Made by a program: the position numbers and the translations under genes. Source: Planctomycetota bacterium (GTDB taxonomy: Bacteria; Planctomycetota; Planctomycetia; Pirellulales; UBA1268). Taken from it: a stretch of DNA of 49,889 bases. The DNA lies in the NCBI GenBank assembly GCA_018970785.1, contig JAGWVR010000014.1, positions 1-49,889 of the forward strand, written 5' to 3'. The notes under the pieces were generated by a model. The model saw only the letters and a program-made list of their open reading frames with translations. It was not told the DNA's origin and did no database searches. Below, one piece after another: positions 22,969-31,361 of this stretch; position 1 is the first letter of the stretch; each line of letters begins with the position of its first letter.

Positions 22969-23781
22969 ATGACACCAAACCGTTGCTGGCTGGCTCTCGG
23001 CGCGGTGTGCGCCGGCCTCGCCGTCGGCCCCATCCGTGCCGACGAACCGGCGCCGCGGCCGATCCGGATCGTCTGTCTCGACGTCCACGGCACCGGCACC
23101 GCGGGCGTGGCTCCCAAGAACCTCCTCCGCTGCCTCGGTGAAGCGGCGGAGTTCTCGTTCCGCACGGCGGGACCGGCGGAGTTCCGCGGTCCCGTGCTCG
23201 GCGAGTGCGACGTCGTCGTCTGCCCGGGCGGGAGCGGGTCGGGGCAGAGCAAACTGCTCGGCGACGAAGGGCGCCGCTCGATCCAGGAGTTCGTCCGCCG
23301 CGGCGGCGGCTACGTCGGGATCTGCGCCGGAGCCTACCTGGCGACGGCGCACTACCCGTGGTCGCTGGCGATCCTCGACGCCGAGGTGCGCGACACCCGC
23401 CACTGGGCCCGTGGCACCGGGTCGGTCGTGCTCGAGCTCTCGCCGGCGGGGCGGCGTCTGCTCGGCACCGACGACGCCACGATCGACTGCTACTACGGCC
23501 AGGGGCCGCTGTTGGCGCCGGGAAACCGCAACGACCTCCCCGACTACGAGCGACTGGCCACGTACGGCACCGAGATCGCCAAGAACGGCGCTCCGGGCGG
23601 GGTGATGGTCGGCACCACGGCGATCGCGGCCGGCACGTTCGGACGGGGTCGGGTGATCTGCTTCAGCCCGCATCCGGAAAAGACCGCGGGGCTCGAAGAC
23701 TTCATCCGCCGCGGCACGCGCTGGGCGGCGGGGCGCGGCGATCCTCCCGATCCGCCCCCCGCGCGGACCGCCACCCCCTGA
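22969..23781 (+). CDS. Exported BPL_N / GATase1-like protein
   Basis: 270 residues. Residues 1-24 look like a signal peptide (LALGAVCAGLAVGPIRA). The rest resembles the BPL_N domain, a class-I glutamine-amidotransferase-like fold: IRIVCLDVHGTG, CDVVVCPGGSGSGQS, FVRRGGGYVGICAGAYLA with a probable nucleophilic Cys in GICAGAY, and a C-terminal CFSPHPEKT. The role of exported members is unknown. An upstream GGAG lies 12 bases from the ATG, rather far. It is followed by the MocA-type gene 83 bases later on the same strand and may be in one transcript with it. Confidence 0.8.
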   Translation: MTPNRCWLALGAVCAGLAVGPIRADEPAPRPIRIVCLDVHGTGTAGVAPKNLLRCLGEAAEFSFRTAGPAEFRGPVLGECDVVVCPGGSGSGQSKLLGDEGRRSIQEFVRRGGGYVGICAGAYLATAHYPWSLAILDAEVRDTRHWARGTGSVVLELSPAGRRLLGTDDATIDCYYGQGPLLAPGNRNDLPDYERLATYGTEIAKNGAPGGVMVGTTAIAAGTFGRGRVICFSPHPEKTAGLEDFIRRGTRWAAGRGDPPDPPPARTATP

Positions 23782-23864
23782 AGCCGGCAGGTGGCCGTCG
23801 CGCATAATCGTCGGTCACCGCGCGACGGTGTGCGGTTGTCCCGATCGCCCCAGGAACCCCGACC

Positions 23865-25217
23865 ATGCAGCGGCGCGACTTCCTCCGCAGCGGCGCCCAC
23901 GCCGCGGCGCTCGGCACCCTCGCGGCAGCGGCCGACGGCGCCGAGCCGACCGCCGCCGCTCCGCTCCGCGTGGCACTCGTCGGCTGCGGCTGGTACGGCA
24001 AGACCGACCTGTTCCATCTCATCCAGGTGGCGCCGGTCGAGGTCGTCGGGCTGTGCGACGTCGACTCGACGATGCGCGAGGGGGCGGCGGAGCTCGTCGC
24101 CGCGCGGCAGCCGTCGGGGAAGAAGCCGCCGCTGTACGGCGACTACCGGAAGCTGCTCGCCGAGACCCGGCCGCAGATCGTCCTCGTCGCCACCCCCGAC
24201 CACTGGCACTGCCTGCCCTTGATCGCCGCCTGCCAGGCGGGCTGCGACGTCTACGTGCAGAAGCCGATCAGCTTCGACGTGGTCGAAGGCCGGGCGATGG
24301 TGGCCGCGGCGCGGAAGCACGGCCGCACCGTTCAGGTTGGGCTCCAGCGGCGCAGCACCCCGCACCTCCTCGAGGCCCGCGACCGTTACGTCGCCAGCGG
24401 CAAGCTCGGGACGATCGCCGCCGTCGACATCCACAGCTACTACGGCTCGCGGGCCGCGTTTCCGCCGGCCGCCCCGCCGCCGGCCACGCTCGACTGGGAG
24501 ACATATTGCGGCCCGGCGCCGCTGATCGACTTCCACCCCCAGCTTCACCCCCGGTCGTGGCGCGACTGCATCGAGTTCAGCAACGGCCAGACCGGCGACC
24601 TGTGCGTCCACTTCTACGACCTGGTGCGGTTCTTCCTCGGGCTGTCGTGGCCGAAGCGGATCGCCGCCAGCGGCGGCGCCCTGCTCAGGCCGGCCGATTC
24701 GACGATCAAGCTCCACGACACCCAGACGGCCCTCTTCGACCATGGCGCCGTCCAGGTGGTGTGGACGCAGCGGAATTGGGGCGAAAACCCCGACCCGGCC
24801 TATCCCTGGGGGGCGACGCTGTACGGCGACAAGGGCACGCTCAAAATCTCGGTCCAGTCCTACGACTTCCAGCCCAAGGGGGGCGGCGCGGCGGAGAAGG
24901 GGACGTTCCTCGACGAACGGGAGCTGTTCCCGGCCGACACCGCCCACAAGGAGACCGAGGCGTTCGCCGCCCCGGCGACCCGCCGCCACATGGAGGATTT
25001 CCTCGCCGCCCGGGCCGCGGGGCGCCGGCCGGTGGCCGACATCGAGGAAGGGCACGTCTCGTCGGCGGTCTGCATCCTCGCCAATCTGGCGATGCGTCTC
25101 GGCCGGACGATCCATCTCGATCCAGAGGGCAACGTCGTCGGCGACGCGGAGGCTGAGGCACTCCTCGCCCGCCCCTACCGCGCTCCCTGGCAGCACCCGA
25201 CGCCGGATGCCGTCTGA
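23865..25217 (+). CDS. Tat-exported Gfo/Idh/MocA-family oxidoreductase
   Basis: 450 residues. A twin-arginine leader (MQRRDFLRSGAHAAALGTL) indicates export in folded form with bound cofactor. The Rossmann domain starts RVALVGCGWYGKTDL; LVATPDHWHCLPLIAAC and YVQKPISFDVVEG follow, where the usual EKP of the family is QKP. C-terminal substrate-domain features include QVGLQRRSTPHLLEA and RSWRDCIEFSNGQTGDLCVH. Such enzymes act on sugars or inositols with NAD(P); the substrate cannot be told. The family is greatly expanded in planctomycetes. Confidence 0.92.
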   Translation: MQRRDFLRSGAHAAALGTLAAAADGAEPTAAAPLRVALVGCGWYGKTDLFHLIQVAPVEVVGLCDVDSTMREGAAELVAARQPSGKKPPLYGDYRKLLAETRPQIVLVATPDHWHCLPLIAACQAGCDVYVQKPISFDVVEGRAMVAAARKHGRTVQVGLQRRSTPHLLEARDRYVASGKLGTIAAVDIHSYYGSRAAFPPAAPPPATLDWETYCGPAPLIDFHPQLHPRSWRDCIEFSNGQTGDLCVHFYDLVRFFLGLSWPKRIAASGGALLRPADSTIKLHDTQTALFDHGAVQVVWTQRNWGENPDPAYPWGATLYGDKGTLKISVQSYDFQPKGGGAAEKGTFLDERELFPADTAHKETEAFAAPATRRHMEDFLAARAAGRRPVADIEEGHVSSAVCILANLAMRLGRTIHLDPEGNVVGDAEAEALLARPYRAPWQHPTPDAV

Positions 25218-25354
25218 GGCCTTCGATCGAGTGGAATGAGGACACTGGCCTCGTTCTCGTCCTCGAACGGATCGAAGTCGTCGTCGAAGGGCCCGAATCC
25301 GCCCGGCGCTCTCCGAGTCTTCGGTGGGCAGGTGTGGAAGGCAGGCTGGTGCAT
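25175..25354 (-). CDS. Possible small acidic ORF (doubtful)
   Basis: 59 codons from an ATG at 25354 give MHQPAFHTCPPKT, then an acidic-aromatic stretch GGFGPFDDDFDPFEDENE. That bias is unlike the Arg/Ala/Pro noise of shadow frames in this DNA. There is no ribosome site, and the last 43 bases lie opposite the end of the oxidoreductase gene. It could be a gene remnant or chance. Confidence 0.18.
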   Translation of the reverse strand: MHQPAFHTCPPKTRRAPGGFGPFDDDFDPFEDENEASVLIPLDRRPQTASGVGCCQGAR

Positions 25355-25651
25355 GGCTGGATCGGAGGTGGACGGGGAAAACCGACCTCCTCACTCCACC
25401 CCCGCGCCGCAGCGGAATCAATCAGGGCAAATCTCCGCGGGTTGGCCCCCTTTTTCCCCCGAACCCCCCTTGTGAGGACGACCACGGAATCCCCTCTTCT
25501 GGGGATGCCATCGACGGTGCCCCACGGCGGCCGTCGGCCCCGCGCCGCACGCCGGTGACGGCGGGCGCCGCGCGGGCGATCCGTATACTTTTTTCCTTGC
25601 GCAACGCCTTCCCGCACGCCGCGCTGCCCGACACGGAGTGTTTTCCGACGC
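25218..25651. other. Intergenic region before dapL
   Basis: 434 bases. Apart from the doubtful small ORF on the minus strand, no gene is seen. A GTATACTT box at about 25583 could be a -10 region for dapL. The 14-mer GGACACTGGCCTCG near 25241 also occurs in repeat R1 copy A, which may be coincidence. Confidence 0.4.
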
Positions 25652-26902
25652 ATGGCCACGATCACCGCCCCCGCCGCCGACCCCTGGTTCCAAGACCGGT
25701 TCGCCGCCCGCATCGGCGGCGCCCAGTTCGGCAAGGGGAACGAGATCTACAAGTTCGAGCTCATCAAGCGCGCCAAGCGGAAGGCGATGGCCGACCACCC
25801 GGAGCGCCGGATGCTCGATTTCGGGATCGGCGAGAACGACGAGATGGCCCCGGCCGCGGTCCGCGAGGCGATGCACCGCGAGATCGACCGCCCCGAGAAC
25901 CGCGGCTACGCCGACAACGGCATCGCCGCCTACAAGGAGGCGGCCGCGGCCTTCATGGCCCGCGAGTTCGGCGTCGTCCTCGACCCCGTCTCCGAGGTCA
26001 ATCACTGCATCGGCTCGAAGACCGCCCTGTCGATGATCCCCGCGGCGTTCATCGACCCCGGCGACGTCACGCTGATGACGGTCCCCGGCTATCCCGTCGC
26101 CGGCACCGCCACGCGCTGGTTCGGCGGCACGGTGCACCGCCTGCCGCTCCTGCCGGAAAACGCCTTCTTCCCCGATCTCGACGGCATCCCCGCCGACATC
26201 CTCGCCCGGGCAAAGCTCCTCGTCCTCTGCTATCCCAACAGCCCGACCGGCCGGGCGGCGACGCGCGACTTCTATTCCCGGGTGGTCGAGTTCGCCCACC
26301 GCCACCGGATCGTGGTCGTCCAGGATGCCGCCCACATCATGCTCTCCTACGACGCCGAGCCGCTCTCCTTCCTCTCGATCGACGGGGCGAAGGAGGTCGG
26401 GGTGGAGGTCCACTCGATGTCGAAGGGCTTCCACATGATCGGCTGGCGGCTGGGGTGGGTGTGCGGCCACGAGCGGCTCGTCCGCGCCTTTGCCGACGTC
26501 AAGGACAACTGCGACTCCGGCCAGTTCATGGCGATCCAGAAGGCGGCGGTGACGGCGCTGGCCGACCCGGCGATCCCGCAGGCGGTGCGTGCCAAGTACC
26601 GCCGGCGCCTCGAGAAGCTGGTCGCCGTCCTCCGCCAGGTGGGCTTCGACTGCCGGATGCCCGGCGGCACCTACTTCCTCTATACGAAAAGCCCGGTCGG
26701 CGCCGGCGAGCGCTCGTTCGCCACGGCCCAGGACGCCAGCCAGTTCCTCATCCACGAGCTGTCGGTCTCGACCGTGCCGTGGGACGACTGTGGTGCCCAC
26801 CTCCGCTTCTCGGTCACCTACGAGGCCGCCGACGAAGCCGCCGAAGACGAGCTGATGGCCGAGACGCGCGCCCGCCTCGCCGCGGCGCGGCTGCGGTTCT
26901 GA
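25652..26902 (+). CDS. dapL: LL-diaminopimelate aminotransferase-like PLP enzyme
   Basis: 416 residues, class I/II aminotransferase fold. The expected PLP lysine is in SMSKGFHMIGWRLGW, and YPNSPTG, VVVQDAAHIMLSYD and RFSVTY agree with the fold. The N-terminal part (RMLDFGIGENDEMAPAAV, NRGYADNGIAAYKEAAA) fits DapL, which makes LL-diaminopimelate from tetrahydrodipicolinate in one step for lysine and peptidoglycan synthesis. Planctomycetes often use this pathway. A related aminotransferase with another substrate cannot be excluded. It is followed 41 bases later by a lipoprotein gene. Confidence 0.8.
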   Translation: MATITAPAADPWFQDRFAARIGGAQFGKGNEIYKFELIKRAKRKAMADHPERRMLDFGIGENDEMAPAAVREAMHREIDRPENRGYADNGIAAYKEAAAAFMAREFGVVLDPVSEVNHCIGSKTALSMIPAAFIDPGDVTLMTVPGYPVAGTATRWFGGTVHRLPLLPENAFFPDLDGIPADILARAKLLVLCYPNSPTGRAATRDFYSRVVEFAHRHRIVVVQDAAHIMLSYDAEPLSFLSIDGAKEVGVEVHSMSKGFHMIGWRLGWVCGHERLVRAFADVKDNCDSGQFMAIQKAAVTALADPAIPQAVRAKYRRRLEKLVAVLRQVGFDCRMPGGTYFLYTKSPVGAGERSFATAQDASQFLIHELSVSTVPWDDCGAHLRFSVTYEAADEAAEDELMAETRARLAAARLRF

Positions 26903-26943
26903 GACTTTCCATCCCTTCCCGAACGCCCGAGGATCCCGCCGCC

Positions 26944-27885
26944 ATGCCCGCGCGCCGCCATCGGTCGAATGCCCTGTTCCTCGCGCTCGCGGCGGCCGTG
27001 GCCGCCGTCGGCTGTGGCACGAAACCGGCGAAGAAGGGGGGCACGCTCTCGATCGCGCAGCGTCTCGAGCGCGCTGAGAAGGAGGCGACTCCCGAGAAGC
27101 AGGCGGCGGCCCTGGTGAAAATCGCCCGGCAGCAGTTGTCGGCGGGCGATCTGTCGGGCGCCCGCGACACGGCCAACCGCGCCTTCGACCGCCTCAAGGC
27201 CGACGGCGACGCGGCGATCTTCGCCCCCCGGCTCGTCGACGTCGCGGCGGCGCTCGGCGAGGTGGGCGACAAGAAGAAGGCCCGCGAGGCGGCGGCGCTG
27301 GCGGGCACGCGCGGCGCGGCGATCGAAGACCCCGTCCGCCGCGCCCAAGCCCTCGCCGGGGCGGGGGGAATCGCCGGCGACAAGGATGCGGGGGGCGACG
27401 CGTCGCTGGCCCGCGATCTCCTCGACAAGGCGACCGCCGCGGCCGATGCCGCCGACGACCGGTTCCGCGCCGAGGCGCTGGCGGCCGTGGCCCTCGGCTA
27501 CACGCGCGCCGGCATCGCCGATGCCGCCGCCGACATGGTCAGCCGGTTGGAGGAGAGCGCCCGTGGCGTGGGTGAACCGCGTGCCAAGGCGGAGGCCCTC
27601 GCGGCCGCGGCCGACGTCCGCGCCCGGAGCGGCCAAAAGGACGAGGCGGGGAAGCTCGTCGAGGAGGCGGCCGCCGCGGCGAAGAGCGTGGAGCGGGCCG
27701 AGAGCCGCGCCTATGCCCTGCTGGCCGTGGCCAACGCCGCCGTCGCCGCCGGCGACACGAAGACCGCCCTCGCCCTCCTCGGCGAGGCCGACAAGGCGGC
27801 CGACAAGGTGGGGGACGACCAGCAGCGGAAGATCGTCGTCGACAAGGTGCGCTCTCGCCTGGCCGAGGTCGAAAAGCGGCAGTAG
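26944..27885 (+). CDS. Lipoprotein with TPR-like helical repeats
   Basis: 313 residues. The N-terminus FLALAAAVAAVGCGTKPAKK is a lipoprotein signal with lipobox AAVGC, so lipid anchoring is predicted. The rest is Ala/Lys/Glu-rich amphipathic helices in pairs of about 34-40 residues (KQAAALVKIARQQLSAGDLS, RAEALAAVALGYTRAGIADA, YALLAVANAAVAAGDTKTAL), as in TPR-like proteins. Function is unknown. GAGG precedes the ATG, and it probably shares the dapL transcript. Confidence 0.75.
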   Translation: MPARRHRSNALFLALAAAVAAVGCGTKPAKKGGTLSIAQRLERAEKEATPEKQAAALVKIARQQLSAGDLSGARDTANRAFDRLKADGDAAIFAPRLVDVAAALGEVGDKKKAREAAALAGTRGAAIEDPVRRAQALAGAGGIAGDKDAGGDASLARDLLDKATAAADAADDRFRAEALAAVALGYTRAGIADAAADMVSRLEESARGVGEPRAKAEALAAAADVRARSGQKDEAGKLVEEAAAAAKSVERAESRAYALLAVANAAVAAGDTKTALALLGEADKAADKVGDDQQRKIVVDKVRSRLAEVEKRQ

Positions 27886-27890
27886 CACGG

Positions 27891-27990
27891 GACCGAGAGG
27901 GTCGGTCACGACAGCCAGCACCGAGCCGGTGCCCGCGGGGTCGATCTCCGGGACGCCCGCGGGGCTACCGACCGGACCGGCGAGAAGTAC
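27891..27990 (-). pseudogene. Remnant of a PEP-CTERM gene (C-terminal sorting tail only)
   Basis: On the minus strand this stretch encodes [20 protein letters not shown], matching the tail GPFGVPEIDPAGLGSVLALV of the gene at 29179-30228. DNA similarity covers roughly 95 bases (27891-27985 against about 29210-29308). No coding body is left; upstream on that strand is repeat-like sequence and then the opposite-strand gene at 28140. The final basic cluster is lost by frame drift. Confidence 0.75.
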
Positions 27991-28079
27991 TTTCCTGGGC
28001 AGGCATCCGGCGTGCCATGGAAAGGGCCCCACGACGCCCCTCTGCCGAGCCCGCGCGGTGGTTCGGCGCTGTGCGGGCG

Positions 28080-28108
28080 TTGCCCCTCGGCAGGAACGCC
28101 TGTACACT
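28080..28108 (+). promoter_or_regulatory. Candidate housekeeping promoter for the coiled-coil gene
   Basis: TTGCCC (28080-28085) and TACACT (28103-28108) are separated by 17 bases. Just downstream, CACAGG (28111-28116) and CCTGTG (28130-28135) form an inverted repeat between the promoter and the start codon, a plausible operator or leader hairpin. Confidence 0.35.
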
Positions 28109-28139
28109 CCCACAGGGAACTTCCCGGAACCTGTGAACC

Positions 28140-28982
28140 ATGGCCACGATCTCGTCGATCCGCACCAAGCTCCTCGAGCAGTTTCCCGAGCCGCAGGCCT
28201 CGCTCATGGCCACGGTGTTCGTCGAGTCGCACGACGAGCTGATCCACCGCGCCGAATTCAACGAGCTCACCGCCGTCGTCAAGGAGTTGGCCGGGGCGCA
28301 GCAGCGCACTGAAGCCCACGTCGAGGAACTCGCCGAGGCCCAGGGGCGCACCGAAGTCCGCGTCGAGGAGCTCGCCGAGGCCCAGAAACGCACCGAAGCC
28401 CGCGTCGAGGAGCTCGCCGAGGCCCAGAAACGAACCGAAGCCCGTGTCGAGGAACTCGCCGAGGCTCAGGGGCGCACCGAAGCCCGGGTCGAGGAGCTCA
28501 CCGAGGCCCAGAGGCGAACCGAAGCCCGTGTCGAGGAGCTTGCCGAAGCCCAGATGCAGACGACCTGGGCCGTGAAGGACCTTGCCAAGCAGGTCGGCGG
28601 CCTTGCCGGAGCCCTCGGCGGCAGCCTCGAGGACTTTGCCTGCGACTTGGTCCCCGAGTTGCTCGAACACCACCAGGGCATGGTGATCGCGTCGGCCGGC
28701 CCGGAGGAGATCGCCGTCGCCGGCAAGCCGACGGAGTTCGACGTCGTCATCCGTGGCACGATCGACAGCGCGCCGGTGATCATCCTCTGCGAGGTCAAGG
28801 CGGCGGTCAGCGCCAGCGAAGTCCGCCGGTTCCTCAAGGTGGTCGAGTGGGTGCGGGAATCGACCCCCGGGGCCGAGATCCGCGCCATGTTTTTCGGGTT
28901 CCGCGCCGACAGCCAGGCCCGCAGGGCGATCGTGTCCGCCGGCGCCGCGATGGTCTTCACCCGCGGTGTGATGATCCCCTGA
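28140..28982 (+). CDS. Coiled-coil protein with C-terminal PD-(D/E)XK nuclease-like domain
   Basis: 280 residues. Residues about 57-140 are six 14-residue units ([14 protein letters not shown] and variants), two heptads each, forming a continuous coiled coil. The C-terminal 130 residues carry a nuclease-like core: [10 protein letters not shown], then [13 protein letters not shown], fitting the D...E-x-K pattern of the PD-(D/E)XK fold. Similar repeat-plus-nuclease proteins are common and variable in cyanobacteria and planctomycetes; their role is unsettled. It sits alone in a repeat-rich patch between a PEP-CTERM remnant and an intact PEP-CTERM gene. Confidence 0.78.
   Translation: MATISSIRTKLLEQFPEPQASLMATVFVESHDELIHRAEFNELTAVVKELAGAQQRTEAHVEELAEAQGRTEVRVEELAEAQKRTEARVEELAEAQKRTEARVEELAEAQGRTEARVEELTEAQRRTEARVEELAEAQMQTTWAVKDLAKQVGGLAGALGGSLEDFACDLVPELLEHHQGMVIASAGPEEIAVAGKPTEFDVVIRGTIDSAPVIILCEVKAAVSASEVRRFLKVVEWVRESTPGAEIRAMFFGFRADSQARRAIVSAGAAMVFTRGVMIP
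28311..28562 (+). repeat. Six 42-bp in-frame tandem repeats
   Basis: Units start at 28311, 28353, 28395, 28437, 28479 and 28521, each beginning with GAAGCC or GAAGTC. They encode 14-residue units, so gain or loss of a unit keeps the frame and the heptad register. Third-position differences separate most units. Confidence 0.9.
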
Positions 28983-29004
28983 CCACGATGATCCCCTGAC
29001 CAGC

Positions 29005-29130
29005 GAGAAAAAGGGGACTGGCCCCGAGGTCCTCCGAGGTGCCTGTCTCCGTTTTCGGCGCAAGCCTCTGCCCGGGTTCTGCAGAGGGGCTTCGCCGGTC
29101 CCGTGGACGGGATCGCAAGGAGCGCGCTTC
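29005..29130 (+). repeat. Dispersed repeat R2, copy 1
   Basis: Starts GAGAAAAAGGGGACTGG and contains GGGTTCTGCAGAGGGGCTTC. It aligns with the copy at 30613-30745. It lies just downstream of the FGE/PEP-CTERM gene end (29179, minus strand). Confidence 0.6.
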
Positions 29131-29178
29131 GGGTTCTACCGACGACGTTGCCGGCTGCACGAAGGTCTCAGGCAGCCG

Positions 29179-30228
29179 TCAGCGGCGCGACCGCCGCCGC
29201 TCGAGGAGGCCGAGAGCGCCGGTCACGAGAGCCAGCACCGAGCCCAGGCCAGCGGGGTCGATCTCCGGAACGCCGAAGGGGCCGCTGACAGAGCCTGCGA
29301 GACGAAAACCATAGAGGAGGAACTCGCTCGACGGATCGGAAGTGCCTCTGGCGGTGGCCATCATTTGAAGATATTGGCTCCAGAAGTCGCCACCCCGGCG
29401 CCCGACCGTCGAGCCGCCAACACCCGCCAGGTCGTTCCATTCCCAGAGGTTCCCGCTCATGTCGAACGCGCCGTACGCACTCGGGCCGCCGTTGGTGCCC
29501 ACCGTCGTCACGTTGCCGTCCTGACCGTTCCAATCGGCGACCAAACCGTAATTCGCCAGGTTGCCGCTCGTGACGGGACTCACGCCGCCGGCCATGCCGA
29601 TGCCCACGGTGGTGGCATTCACCGCCGCCGGTGGGGTGTCGCTCTGGGTGCCGAAATTCCAGTAGCCCGCATTCGTACTGCCGCCCTTGTAGTACGCCGC
29701 CTTGTACCACTGGTTTTCCGTCGGGATAAAGAACGTCGCCCCCGGGTTCACCGCCGGGGCGTTGCCGCTGGTCGCACCGCTCAGCGTGTAGGCGCCCGTC
29801 TCCGTGCTCGACGAGCTCGTCGCACCGTTCATCAGCCAGTTTGCCACCCGCGCCGCATCGAACCAACTCACGAAGTTCACCGGCTTGTCGCCCATGTTCG
29901 GCTTGACCGCGTAGGTGTATCCCCCCGACGTGCCGCTTTGCGTGATGCCGCCACGGACGTCGCTGCCCATGCTGGCGTTGTAGAGCGAGTGGGTGTCGGT
30001 CGCCGCCACGGAGTTCAGGAACGCGGTGTACTGCTGGTTCGTGAATTCGTATTTCATGATCCGGAACGAGTCCGCCACGGCACCGGCGGGATTCGGGTCC
30101 CCCGTGGTGTCCGCGGCATTCCCCGGATCACCGACCGTCACCCAGTCGATCGTGATGGCAGGGGCAGCCGTCACAGCCAGGGCGACGACAAGCGCGGCGG
30201 CAAGGCGTGTGACGCGAAGAGCGTTCAT
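29179..30228 (-). CDS. FGE-sulfatase (SUMF1-like) domain protein with PEP-CTERM tail
   Basis: 349 residues. The ATG at 30228 has GGAG eight bases upstream. A signal peptide ends near residue 25. The body is a formylglycine-generating-enzyme-type fold: FRIMKYEFTNQQYTAFLN, VNFVSWFDAARVANWL, FFIPTENQWYKAAYYKGGS, FDMSGNLWEWND, RGGDF and YGFRLAG. The C-terminus is the VPEIDPAGLGSVLAL variant of the PEP-CTERM signal followed by LLERRRSRR. The paired Cys of true FGE near the C-terminus are not seen, so enzymatic sulfatase activation is unlikely; a lectin-like or structural exoprotein is more probable. It is flanked by R2 repeats on both sides. Confidence 0.85.
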   Translation of the reverse strand: MNALRVTRLAAALVVALAVTAAPAITIDWVTVGDPGNAADTTGDPNPAGAVADSFRIMKYEFTNQQYTAFLNSVAATDTHSLYNASMGSDVRGGITQSGTSGGYTYAVKPNMGDKPVNFVSWFDAARVANWLMNGATSSSSTETGAYTLSGATSGNAPAVNPGATFFIPTENQWYKAAYYKGGSTNAGYWNFGTQSDTPPAAVNATTVGIGMAGGVSPVTSGNLANYGLVADWNGQDGNVTTVGTNGGPSAYGAFDMSGNLWEWNDLAGVGGSTVGRRGGDFWSQYLQMMATARGTSDPSSEFLLYGFRLAGSVSGPFGVPEIDPAGLGSVLALVTGALGLLERRRSRR

Positions 30229-30817
30229 CGGAGGTTCTCCATCGGATACGTGGTCCGCGCGAGCACGCACCCGCCATACCCCACGGGCATCAGGCTCAGT
30301 GTCTGCGCAGCCGTCCCGGTGGGCAACTCACGCTGAGAAGCCCCCCCAGCACCTCCGCAGGCACGGGGAGCAAACTCGCTCCATGAGGAAGGCCTGCCGG
30401 ATTGCCGTCGGCAGCCGGGGAATGGCGCGACCGGTGGGGGCTTGCAGGAGCGGATCCGGAGAAGAAGCAACGACTTCGAAAGGTCACCATTCCTTCCACC
30501 CCAGGCTGTCAATAATCCCCGGCCGATAAAGTGACGAAGCGGGATTGTGTCGCACCAACCGGGTAGCGGCGACCCAACAGGCCGGGAAACGCGACATCCG
30601 CCGATGGCCAACGAGAAAAAGGGACTGGGATCCGCGCGGTGACTGTCCCGTTTTTGGGCTGGCACCGTTTTCCAAGCCTCCGCTCGGGCTCTGCAGAGTG
30701 GCTTCGCGGGTCATGTGGATGGGAACGCAGCGTCGGCCAGCAGCGTTTTGCCCATGAACTTTCCGGATGCGCCTTTTCTGGACGAGTCGGCGGCCGCGCA
30801 CCGCGATCGGTGGGCAT
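30229..30817. other. Non-coding region with repeat R2
   Basis: 589 bases without a supportable gene. It contains the upstream region of the FGE/PEP-CTERM gene and R2 copy 2 at 30613-30745. No sigma-54 site or TGGGGCGA motif was found here, unlike the gene at 4772. Confidence 0.5.
30613..30745 (+). repeat. Dispersed repeat R2, copy 2, with hairpin
   Basis: Starts GAGAAAAAGGGACTGG. Arms AAAAAGGGAC (30616-30625) and GTCCCGTTTTT (30645-30655) can form a stem, and the core CTCGGGCTCTGCAGAGTGGC follows. It aligns with 29005-29130, and the core with an inverted partial copy at 31198-31222. Confidence 0.6.
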
Positions 30818-31129
30818 TCACTGGAGCGACGGCTCCACGCGGTCGAGCTCGTCCCAGATCGCGGTGAACGGCACCACTTTCGCCGTCGCCTGGCTCTTCC
30901 CCCCGGACGGTGTCACCACCCGGCGTTCCACCACATCCAGGCCGAGCGTGTCGAGGAGGCGGAGCTGCGGCTTGTCGAAGCCGGTCGCTGACGACCTGAC
31001 CTCGATCGCGATCGTACGGCCGTTGGAAAGGTGGACGAGGAGATCGATCTCCACCTTTTCCTTCGAGCGGACGTGGTTGAGCCGGGGCTGCAGGCCGCGG
31101 TTGACGAAGAACCGGGCGACCTCCGACAC
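30818..31129 (-). pseudogene. Truncated nuclease-like/DUF4143-like C-terminal fragment
   Basis: 103 codons from a GTG at 31129; an in-frame TGA lies four codons upstream. The sequence VEIDLLVHLSNGRTIAIEVR has the D...E-x-R/K pattern of a PD-(D/E)XK-like core, and the ending KVVPFTAIWDEL resembles the C-terminus of DUF4143 ATPases. The N-terminal ATPase part expected for such proteins is missing, and the DNA directly upstream is repeat sequence. It could also be a short stand-alone protein. No ribosome site is visible. Confidence 0.5.
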
Positions 31130-31197
31130 GGCCTCGCATCAGCCCGTCACCCCGGGCTGCGACTCGATGCGCGGGCAAAGGCGCGGGGGGCGGCCCC

Positions 31198-31222
31198 CTC
31201 TGCAGAGCCTGAGCGGAGGCTG
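31198..31222 (-). repeat. Partial inverted copy of repeat R2 core
   Basis: Its reverse complement reads CAGCCTCCGCTCAGG then CTCTGCAGAG, almost identical to the core of R2 copy 2, with the palindrome CTCTGCAGAG intact. Confidence 0.55.
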
Positions 31223-31361
31223 CGCCCGCCGCGATGACACCCGAACATGCCGGAAGCACCCGAACTCTCGTGGAATCCAAATGCCAAAACACCCCTTTGA
31301 CCGATCTGGTCCATTGGACAACATCGGTCAGAACCTGATTTCCGCCCTTCTTCGGGCCCGG

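Noticed and set aside
28311..28562. Regular 42-bp repeats considered as a CRISPR array
   Set aside because: There are no unique spacers; the repeats are contiguous and encode heptads of a coiled coil.
29179..30228. FGE-domain protein as the formylglycine-generating partner of the sulfatase at 12776
   Set aside because: It is an exported PEP-CTERM protein without the paired active-site Cys of FGE; the maturation enzyme must be elsewhere.
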